Below, one piece after another: positions 55,698-64,000 of a stretch of 64,000 nucleotides of DNA. Origin of the DNA: Thinopyrum elongatum (lineage: Eukaryota > Streptophyta > Magnoliopsida > Poales > Poaceae). Numbering within the stretch: the stretch's first letter is position 1; every line of letters begins with the position of its first letter. The translations under genes were made by a program, and so were the position numbers. The stretch covers positions 729,050,135 through 729,114,134 of the forward strand of contig CM022298.1 of assembly GCA_011799875.1 (NCBI GenBank). The letters run 5' to 3'. The notes beneath the pieces are model-generated. The model had not been told where the DNA came from, made no database searches, and saw only the letters and a list, made by a program, of their open reading frames with translations.

Positions 55698-57108
55698 TGA
55701 TAACCCACAAGTATATGGGATCGCAACAGTTTTCGAGGGTAGAGTATTCAACCCAAATTTATAGATTTGACACAAGGGGAGCCAAAGAATATTTCCAAGT
55801 ATTAGTAGCTGAGTTGTCAATTCAACCACACCTGGAGATTAATTATTTGCAGCAAAGTGATCAGTAGCAAAATAATATGATAGTTTTGATAATGGTAGCA
55901 GCAGCAATAGTAACGGTAACAGTGATAGCAATGATTTTCTAGCAGTAACGATAGCAGTAGCAACAGTAGTAACTTAGCGAGAACAATATAAGGTAAATTC
56001 GTAGGCATTGGATCGGTGATTCATTGGATGATATTCATCATGAGACAGTCATAACCTAGGGCGATATGGCACTAGCTCCAGTTCATAAATATAATGTAGG
56101 CATGTATTCCGTAAATAGTCATACGTGCTTATGGAAAGAACTTGCATGACATCTTTTGTCCTACCCTCCCGTGGCAGCGGGGTCCTATTGGAAACTAAGG
56201 GATATTAAGGCCTCCTTTTAATAGAGAACCGGAACAAAGGATTAGCACACGGTGAATACATGAACTCCTCAAACTACGGTCATCACCGGGAGTGGTCCCG
56301 ACTATTGTCACTCCGGGGTTGCCGGATCATAACACATAGTAGGTGACTATAACTTGCAAGATCGGATCTAGAACATGGATATAATGGTGATAACATAAAC
56401 GGTTCAGATCTGAAATCATGGCACCCGGGCCCAAAGTGACAAGCATTAAGCATTGAAAAGTCATAGCAACATCAATCTCAGAACATAATGGATACTAGGG
56501 ATCAGGCCCTAACAAAACTAACTCGGTTACATGATGAATCTCATCCAACTCCTCACTGACCAGCGAGCCTACGAAGGAATTACACACTCCCGATGGGGAG
56601 CATCATGGAATTGGCGATGGAGAAGGGTTGGTGATGACGAAGATCGGAGATCCCCCTCTCCGGAGCCCCAAACGGACTCCAGATCTGGCCTCCCGATGAA
56701 GAACAGGAGAGGCGGCGGCTCTGCCTCGTGAAATGTGATAATTCTTTCTCCCTGATTTTTTTTAGAAAAATAGGATTTTATAGCGTCGATTTCAGGGTCT
56801 GCGGGGCCACCAGGTGGGGACAACCCACCTGGGCGTGCCTGGAGGTGCTGGCGCGCCCTGGTGGATTGTGCCCACCTAGGTTCCCCCATCCGGTGGTTCT
56901 TGGCTCCAGATATTTTCTTTTATTGTATAAAAAATCCTCGCAAAGTTTCGTTCCATTCCGAGAACTTTTATTTCTGCACAAAAACAACACCATGGTAGTT
57001 CTACTGAAAATAGCGTCAGTCCGGGTTAGTTTCGTTCAAGTCATGCAAATTAGAGTCCAAAACAAGAGGAAAAGCGTTAGGAAAAGTTGATACGACGGAG
57101 ACGTATCA
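55698..57108 (-). repeat. Gypsy 3' LTR (Athila-type)
   Basis: Plus-strand ends TGATAACCCACAAG...GACGTATCA, 1411 bp. It shares terminal motifs with the LTRs at 29876 and 32199 but differs inside, so it is a different family of the same lineage. Confidence 0.9.
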
Positions 57109-57122
57109 ATTCCCCCAAGCTT
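57109..57122 (-). other. Polypurine tract
   Basis: ATTCCCCCAAGCTT on the plus strand, i.e. AAGCTTGGGGGAAT directly before the 3' LTR in the sense direction. Confidence 0.85.
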
Positions 57123-58048
57123 AAACCTTTGCTTGTCCTCAAGCAATTCAGTTGATAAACTGAAAGTGAAAAAGAAAAACTTTTACGAACTCTTTTGCTC
57201 TTGTTTCCATAAATAAGCTTAAACAGCACCCATGTTTTCAGCAAAGATTATGACTAACCATGTCGACAATAACTCTTAAAAATTATATTAAATCATATCA
57301 ATGACATAATCAACTAGAGAGCAATAATAAGATATCTCAAACAGCAACACGTTGTCAAAACAACCATGATACAATATGACAATAGTGGTATCTCGCTAGC
57401 CCTTTCTGAGACCGCAAAACATAAATTCAGAGCACCCCCAAAGTTCAAGCAGCGACTAAACATTGTAATTCATGGTAGAAAAGATACTGTCATGATGCAC
57501 CCAACATTAGCTACACACAATGCATCACCAGGACAGCAGTGCTCTCAGGTTCTGGCGCTTATTTGAGAAGGTGATGACAAAACATAAAAGTAAATAGATA
57601 GTCCCTTCGTAGAGGGAAGCAATGATTTGCAGAGGTGCCAGAGCTCAAGTTTTTAAAATAGAGGTAAATGAAATTTTGAGATATGCACCCTTCTTGTTTA
57701 CTTCGCGACCATCAGTTATCAATATCTTCCATGCTAAACAAATTAGTAGCGGTTCCCAAGCGGTAAAGTAAATGTTTTTGCTCCATAGGAGTTTTTTGTT
57801 TTGATTATTGATGAATTCTTTTTGCAATTTGGGACTGGGAATCCCTATTACCGCTCTTTTCTCGTGCAATGGTGAGTGAATAAACACCCAACCTGAGAAT
57901 TACCCGCTTAGCATGGAAGATACCAACTACCTCTTGTCCCTCTATGAACAATCCAGGCACACAAAAAGGATATTTATTTGAAGTTTTTAGAGGTGGCACA
58001 TGCAAATTTACTTAGGACGGAAGGATAATACCGCATATAGGTAGGTAT
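57123..58048 (-). other. Non-coding 3' internal region of the Gypsy
   Basis: No recognisable ORF. Typical AT-rich 3' part of Athila-type elements; it continues at 61468 after the CACTA insertion. Confidence 0.6.
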
Positions 58049-58781
58049 CACTACTGGAATCAGCTTCTTTGCCATCCGCCACGGCGGACGACAAAAGCAT
58101 AGATCACGGACGGCAAACCTCTTTGCCGTCCGCCAGCAGACGACAAAATTTCCGGATGAACACATGCCAGCAAAGGCCTTCTTTGCCTTCCGCTTCCTGG
58201 AAACGGACGACAAAGGATTGTGTCGTCCGCCTCTGGTGGCCAGCAGACGGCAAAGATCGTGGACGGCAGTGAGGTGGGGTGAGGGCCGTTAGGGGTCAAC
58301 GGCGTGCTTCGCCGTCAGCCAGCGGACAGCAAAGAGGCTAACGTCTTTGCCGTCCGCTGGCAGACGACAAAGTGCTCAAACATGCCAGTCCCAGGAATCA
58401 CAGGTAGCTGCCACGTGGCATGTTTGCCATCAGCTAGCTGACGGCAAAGAGCCTGTACATCCCTGTTTTTAATTTAATTCATTCAATTTGACAGCAATTC
58501 ACAGATATACATATATACACAACAAGCATATCCAACACACTAGTTTCATCATATATACATACATAACCAACACATATATAGTTCCATCCTTACATATTAC
58601 AAAAGTTTCACATTGTTCATCCAACACCGTTATCCATCCATCCATATAACAAGTTCCAACCATGCAAGTTCATTGATAGAAAATAAAAGCACAAATGGAA
58701 AAGAAGCACTCCATCCATGCAAGCTTCCGTGAATTAAATCAAATCTGCAAAATGATAAACAAGATGTTAGAAGAAGAAGAA

Positions 58782-58918
58782 TAAAATGAAGAAGAAGAAC
58801 AAGACTATAAGAAGTAAGCATACTTAAGTAAAATGGAGCTAACCTAGAAGAAAATGAAGAAGAAGAAGAAGAAGAAGAAGAAGAAGACTAGAAGAATACT
58901 AGAAGAAGACTAGAAGAA

Positions 58919-58949
<31 letters not shown>

Positions 58950-58981
58950 AAGAAGAAGAAGAAGAAGAAGAAGAAGAAGAC
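58782..58981. repeat. GAA/AAG microsatellite tract
   Basis: About 200 bases of mostly (GAA)n on the plus strand, with an uninterrupted part at 58921-58980. Confidence 0.9.
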
Positions 58982-59631
58982 TATAAGCTTATTATGTAAA
59001 CTTGGTCATTTTGTGCTACGACACAGGTACATGTGGCCCTCCTTGATCACCAACTCCACGTCCCACAGCCTGCAAAACCCGCTGCCGGCCTGTCGCAGCT
59101 TCACATTATTTGGCGGATCTTCACCCAGCATGTTCATAAAAGTGTCAGGCAGCCTCTACAGTTTGGGACAATGAGTGATGTAGCAAACAACAGAGTTATC
59201 ATAATGAGATGGGTGAAGGGGAGATCTCTCCTTTTATATACCTGCCTCGTGGATGATACTGAAGTCCCAAGTATGATACTGAAGAACTCGAAAGCATCCA
59301 ACTCGTACTCCGGTGTGGCAGAGCGGAGTCTGCGGTGGCGGCTTCCCCCCATCTCTAATAAGCAGCAGAAGATAATCAACTACACCAAGTTATCATTTCT
59401 CATTCAAAAAACAATGCACTTGTGGACATATGATGGCTCTAGTTGAATTTATTAGTAGCACTAGTCATCAAAAATGTTGACTTTAGTTGAATTTCATATA
59501 ATAACTATTTTAACTTCTTTGGGTCAGCAAACTAGGCAACTAGCTAGCAGTATAAAAACATTCAACTAAAGAAAAGAAAGAAACTGCAAAACGTGGCGGA
59601 ACCCTAAATAAGAAAGTATAAAAACGTGTCT

Positions 59632-59900
59632 TTTTCTTCTTCTTCCCCTCTTCTTCTTTTTTCCTCTTTTTCCTTTTCTTCTTCTTCCTCTTCTTCCTTT
59701 TCTTCTTCTTCTTCTTCTTCTTCTTCTTCTTCTTCTTCTTCTTCTTCTTCTTCTTCTCTCTTTTTCTCTTCTTTTGTTTCTTATTCTTTTTCTCCTCTCT
59801 TCGCTCTTCTTCCTTTCCCTTTCCCTCTTCTTTCTTTTTCCTTCTTTTACCTTTTTTCTTTTCCTTTTTTTTCCTTCTTCTTTTCTAATATGTACATATC
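59632..59900. repeat. CTT pyrimidine tract, first
   Basis: Almost pure C/T over about 270 bases with a long (CTT)n core at 59700-59757. Complementary in sense to the GAA tract 700 bases upstream. Confidence 0.9.
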
Positions 59901-60078
59901 TAAAAACTAATTTATTATCTAAACTATATCTAAAGAATGGCGGGGGGAGGTTTTATGTGATATGTTCTTTCTATGGTGACATGTTTCTATGGTGCCTTGT
60001 AAGCTGACATGCTCTCTGAAGTGTTTCATCAAAACTTTTCACAACATTCACCAGTGCAGGCAAAGTTTCAGATTTCAA

Positions 60079-60476
60079 TATCTTCTTCTTCCTCCTCTTC
60101 TCCTTTTTCTCGTCTTCTTCTTCTTCTTCTTCTTCTTCTTCATTCTCTCTTCTTCTTCTTACTTCTTCTTTCCAATTCTTCTCTTCTTCTTCTTCTTCTT
60201 CTTGCTTACTTCTTCTTCTTCTTTCTTCTTCTTCTTCTTCTTCTCTCTTCTTCTTCTTCGTTCTCCTCCTCCTCCTCTTCCTCCCTCCTCCTCCGTGCCT
60301 CATTCCTCTTCTTACTTGCCGTCTTCTTCGTCTGCTTCTTCTTCTTCTTCGTGTCTTTCTTCTTCTTCTTCTCTTCTTCTTCTTGCTGTCTTCGTTCTTC
60401 TTCTTCTTCTTCTTCTTTTCTTTCTTCTTCTCCCCCTCTTCCTCCCTCTCCCCTCCTTCTACTCTTGCTTCTTCTA
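60079..60476. repeat. CTT pyrimidine tract, second
   Basis: About 400 bases of C/T with many (CTT)n blocks. ORFs here are runs of Ser, Phe and Leu or, on the other strand, Glu, Lys and Arg, and are not genes. Confidence 0.9.
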
Positions 60477-61467
60477 AACTAAATCTAAAACTAATCTAAA
60501 ATAAACTAACTAAAAATAAAAACTAAAAACAAACTGAAACTAAAACTAAAGTAAAACTATAACTAAAAAAAACTAAATAACTAAAAGAAACTAAACTAAA
60601 AAGGGGGGGGAGATCACTCACCTGCAGGCAGGGGATCGCCGGTAGAGGGGTGAGGGGTGGGGCCCGGTGAGGGGGAGGCCCGCGGGGTGGGGGGGCGGCT
60701 GCCGGTGGAGGGGGAGGCCGCGGCTGGTGGGGCGGCGGCGGCCGCTTGGAGGTGGGAGGCCCGAGCGGGTGGGGGCGCGCGGCCCGGGGAGGGGGAGGCG
60801 CGACGGGTGGGGGCGGCGCGGCCCGGGGGAGGGGGAGGCCGCGTCGAGACGGGGTGGGGACGTCCACGCAGGGGGAGTGGTGGGGCGGCTGGACGGCCCG
60901 GCGCGCTGGCCGGCGTGGAGGGAGGTGGCGGCGAGGCGGGGTGATGGGGCAGACGGGAGGGGGCGGCGGGTGGCGGGCGAGGGGCGGCGGTGGGGGGGGG
61001 CGACGGGGCAAGGGGGCGGCGGGTGGTCGGGGCGAGGGGCGGCGGTGGGTGGTGGGGGCGGCGGTGGTCTCGTCGGGGAGAGAGGGACAGAAAGAGAGAG
61101 AGAGGGAAGGAGGGGTGGGGATCCGTTAGTTAGGTTATCTCTTTGCCGTCCGCCCCCCTTTGCCGTCCGCTTTTTTTCTCTTTGCCGTCCGCTAGCAGAC
61201 GGCAAAGAGGGGGCTGTTAGTTTTTTTTCTAAGCAGCTCGTTAGTGGGGCCCACCTCTCTCTTTGCCGTCCGCCAACTGACGGCAAAGATTCTTTGCCGT
61301 CCGCTAGCCGACAGCAAAGAACTGGCTGATGGCAAAGACCTTCTTTGCCATCAGCCAGTTCTTTGCCGTCCGTTTTTCGTATGCGGACGGCAAAGACCTT
61401 CTTTGCCGTCAGCCAGCAGACGGCAAAGAAGTGGCAGACGGCAAAGAAGTGGATTCCAGTAGTGTAT

Positions 61468-62584
61468 GGTGGACTCATGTGGAATAACTTGGGTTTCAGG
61501 TTTTTGATGTACAAGCAGAATTCCCACTTAGTACAGGCGAAGGCTAGCAAATAGGTTGAGAGGCGGCCAGCTAGAGAGCAACAACGGTCATGAACATGCA
61601 TTATGCATAAGTAACATTGGATATTAGCATGAGTAGGATATGAACACCGTGAACATAAATATCATAGAGGCTATGTTGGTTTCGATTCAACTACATGCAT
61701 GAACATGTGCCAAGTCAAGCCACTCGAACATTCAGAGGAGGATACCATATCATCATACTACATCACAATCATTTTAACGCAATGTTGACATCCAAGATAA
61801 ATCATTATCCACTCCCAGCTACTTATGCATGGCATGAGAAACTATAATCTCTAATTGTCATTGCAAACATGCTTGATCATAATAGGCTGAATCGTGGATA
61901 CTAGGTTAAACATATTTACAAAAACAGAACAAGTCAAGTTCATACCCGTTTCTCTCTGCCACGGCCAGTTCATCGAATATCGTCATTATTGCCTTTCACT
62001 TGCACGACCGAATGATTTGAAAATAATAATAGTGCAAGAGTGCCATGGACTAAGCTGGAATCTGCAAACATTTTATTCAAAAGGAGAAGACAAGGTAATA
62101 TGGGCTCTTTATCAGATCAACAATAATTCAAATGAGAGCCATTTAACATTTTCATCATGGTCTTCTCCTTGGTATGACTCAATAAAAAGAAAAGAAACTC
62201 AGAGAAACACACTAAAATATTTTTGGAGTTTTTGGTTTTTCATAAACAAGCAAATGAAAAGGGAAAAGCAGAAACGAGAAAAACTATTTACATGGGAAAG
62301 CTCCCAACAAGTAAAAGAAAAACAAGGAAATCTTTTTGGATTTTCTTTTTAGTGCTACAACAATTTAACTAGGAAGAAAAATCAAAAAGAAGCAAGAAAT
62401 ATGTTTTCGGATTTTCTCAAAGTTTTTCAAACACACCAGAAGAAAGCAAGAAAATAAATTTAACATGGATGATACAATCAAAAAGTGTGAACACCGACAA
62501 CTGGAATGAAATGTGTGAACATGAATGTAATGTCGGTGGAAATACGTACTCCCCCAAGCTTAGGCTTTTGGCCTAACTTGGTAA
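61468..62584 (-). other. Gypsy internal region between CACTA and the extra ORF
   Basis: No recognisable domain. The 152-codon plus-strand ORF at 61894-62352 is antisense to the element and low in complexity; not called. Confidence 0.55.
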
Positions 62585-63605
62585 TCACCAGTCGTAGAAG
62601 CCATGAGGTCTTATGTCGAAGTGCTGGGGAGCGGGCACCTGAGGGTCCCACTGCTGAGGCTCCTCCTGTGTCGCAGCCAAGTTGTTCCGGTAAGCGACAA
62701 TGTCCTCAGGCATAATCCTGTATCCGCCCCTAGCAACTTGATCAAACAAAGCAGGTGCAGGCAAGGGAATAATATCACGAGTTTTCACACTGAAAACTAA
62801 GTTGTAAGGCATATCAATATCAGGGTAATCAGCAGCAATAAACTGGTGGTCCTCCATAGCTGCTCTATCTAAGTAAGCCCTTGGCAAAGGATGATCATGC
62901 TGGCGTATCTGCACATTAAATTGAGTCGCCAAGCGAGTAGCGTAAATGCCCCCATGTATTTTACCCTTAGATCTGTTAAGGTGAAGGCGACGTGCCACAA
63001 TAGCTCCCAAGCTATAAGTGTTGTCGCCATAAAGTGCGTGACGCAAAACAGCAAAGTCTAGGGCGCTAAGTGCACCTACCTTTTCTCTAGCAAGTAAGCA
63101 TTTTATAATGAATATAGCAAAGTAATGCACAGCAGGAAAATGCAAGCTAGCAGCAGTGGTACTCGATACTCCTCTCTCATCCCCCACCGTCAGAGTACGG
63201 TAAAAACCTTCAAACTCCGCGGGCCTAGGCTCTACCAAATCACCATCAGAAGGAAGCATGCATATGTCACAAAATTCAGTAAGTAGTATTTGGTGGTTTT
63301 CAGCATATAAATTAAATGACACCTCAGGGGGATTATTCCTGGAATGGAAATGAAAGTTTTGCACAAAGGAATTTGTGAGGAGATGATACTGTTCGCATTC
63401 AGTTGCGATGAAGTCGGTGAGGCCGGCATTAGCAGCATATTGTGTGAACTGTTTGAAGGATTCCAGCCCCTTCCATGAACGGATAATGCGGCCACTCGCA
63501 AGGCCGTAACTCCGCCAACCTCCGAGTATGGAGATCATTTTCAGATGACTCCCCAATAACCCCCTTGGAGTTCTTCTTGGAAGCAAACTTCCTAAAGAAA
63601 CTCAT
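62585..63605 (-). pseudogene. Extra ORF of an Athila-type Gypsy (ATHILA ORF-like), frameshifted near its start
   Basis: The main frame (333 codons, 63586-62585) carries NAGLTDFIATECEQYHLLTNSFVQNFHFH, then LHFPAVHYFAIFIIKCLLAR, LSALDFAVLRHALYGDNTYSLGAIVARRLHLNRSKGKIHGGIYATRLA, and a proline-rich end RPHGFYDW (blocks given in pieces of the same frame). This resembles the ATHILA ORF family of plant retrotransposons. The likely true start is ATG at 63605 (MSFFRKFASKKNSKG), which is in another frame; the frames would join near 63475 through a 1-base insertion or 2-base loss. It lies between the expected pol (to the right, outside) and the 3' LTR, the position where env-like ORFs occur. I see no clear signal peptide or membrane segment, so an envelope role is not supported; function unknown. 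Confidence 0.65.
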
Positions 63606-64000
63606 CTTTTTCCTATGAACAAAATTCTGAAATTTTTAGTCCACAAAATTTTTCTCAACAAAAACTTAATAAAAATGATAGCAACTACTCATAGGGATGC
63701 ATAGAGGCCATAGCAAGCATTCAAACTACTTAGAACTCTAAGAATTCAACATACATGCTCATCTACAGCAACAACAACAACAGTAGCTAATTATTCAAAA
63801 TATAAACCACTAAAGCAAAAACTAATTGGACACATGGAGGAGTCACATACCAAGCAACAATTCCTCGAAACCGTTTAAAAAATGGAGCATCGAGCAAAGA
63901 GATCGAAATCCGCGGTTTCGGGAGCAAGAACACGAGAGAGAGAGCAATGGTGATTTTTTTGGATGAATGTGATGATGTGGGAAGAAGAAGTAAGTGAGGG
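63606..64000 (-). other. Gypsy internal sequence to the window end
   Basis: No ORF. Purine-rich near the end (GAGAGAGAGAG at 63932). Presumably the spacer between pol and the extra ORF. Confidence 0.5.

Larger units (their letters stand above)
58049..61464. mobile_element. Complete non-autonomous CACTA transposon
   Basis: Ends CACTACTGGAATC at 58049 and the inverted copy at 61464, flanked by a 3-bp duplication TAT (58046-58048 and 61465-61467). Both subterminal regions are dense in TTTGCCGTCCGC and its complement (58070-58450 and 61135-61450). The 3.4-kb interior has no transposase; it is dominated by purine or pyrimidine triplet tracts and a GC-rich block (60604-61130). It needs transposase from another CACTA element to move. 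Confidence 0.9.
55698..64000 (-). mobile_element. Athila-lineage Gypsy element, 3' LTR and 3' internal part
   Basis: The 3' LTR is at 55698-57108 (minus-strand sense) and the polypurine tract at 57109-57122. Internal sequence runs to the window end and carries an extra ORF at 62585-63605. Gag, pol and the 5' LTR are beyond the right edge. The 5 bases before the LTR (GTACA, 55693-55697) should recur at the far end. A CACTA element (58049-61464) is inserted in the internal region. Confidence 0.85.

Noticed and set aside
59626..60482. ORFs of 94-162 codons made of Ser, Phe and Leu, and the opposite-strand Glu/Lys/Arg ORF
   Set aside because: Pure translation of (CTT)n microsatellite.
60523..61601. 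Proline-rich 327-codon minus-strand ORF and glycine-rich plus-strand ORFs
   Set aside because: Composition artefact of the GC-rich block in a non-autonomous CACTA element; the ORF runs through the subterminal repeats and out past the element's end.
62585..63586. Calling the extra Gypsy ORF an envelope protein
   Set aside because: Position fits, but I see no clear signal peptide or transmembrane segment; similarity is to the ATHILA ORF type of unknown role.

Overview
The window is repeat-dominated grass DNA, most likely from a Triticeae genome (wheat, Aegilops or barley relatives). The evidence is the mix of element types: a BARE1/WIS/Angela-like Copia group, Athila-lineage Gypsy elements whose LTRs begin TGAT(A/G)AC or TGATACG and whose primer-binding site resembles TGGTGCCGTTGCCGGGGA, several CACTA transposons with CACTA...TAGTG ends, and very long Gypsy LTRs of about 4 kb. 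I see no intact host gene, no rRNA or tRNA gene and no CRISPR. Family names come from memory and are approximate; boundaries, target-site duplications (TSDs) and reading frames were read directly from the sequence.

Left part (1-27.9 kb). Bases 1-3968 are the end of a very long Gypsy LTR inserted in a CACTA element, of which 3969-8563 is visible with a decayed TNP2 transposase on the minus strand. Bases 8564-27880 hold low-copy-looking background (8564-8963, 20894-21856, 25142-27880) broken by insertions. These are a 5'-truncated LINE (9054-10968) flanked by an unusually long target duplication of about 90 bp; a 1.07-kb MULE (11019-20841) lying in the second copy of that duplication; a complete Copia element (11691-20434, TSD GGCCC) inside the MULE; and a complete hAT transposon (21857-25133, perfect 8-bp TSD CCGGCGAC, 12-bp terminal inverted repeats) with an uninterrupted 846-codon transposase. 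Just right of the hAT is a degenerate SINA-like E3 ubiquitin-ligase pseudogene.

Middle part (27.9-32.2 kb). A Gypsy pol fragment carries a protease domain followed by a 680-bp segment (linker plus the start of reverse transcriptase) repeated in tandem about 3.2 times. The third copy is split by an Athila-type solo LTR (29876-31394, TSD CCGGG) and contains a 33-base C run.

Right part (32.2-64 kb). This is one deep nest. An Athila-lineage Gypsy (32199 onward) has its 3' LTR split at 41630/41631 by an older, inverted Copia element. That Copia is split by a 4.18-kb solo Gypsy LTR (42769-46950) and by a CACTA end (54338). The CACTA is split by another Athila-type Gypsy (55698 to the window end, minus strand), which is split by a complete 3.4-kb CACTA (58049-61464, TSD TAT). 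The last Gypsy has an extra ORF downstream of where pol should lie (ATHILA ORF-like, 62585-63605).

The elements do not form a cooperating system. The only recognisable protein-coding gene I would call potentially functional from sequence alone is the hAT transposase; the Copia polyprotein is one nonsense codon from being open. The main value of the window is the relative insertion history that the TSDs allow.
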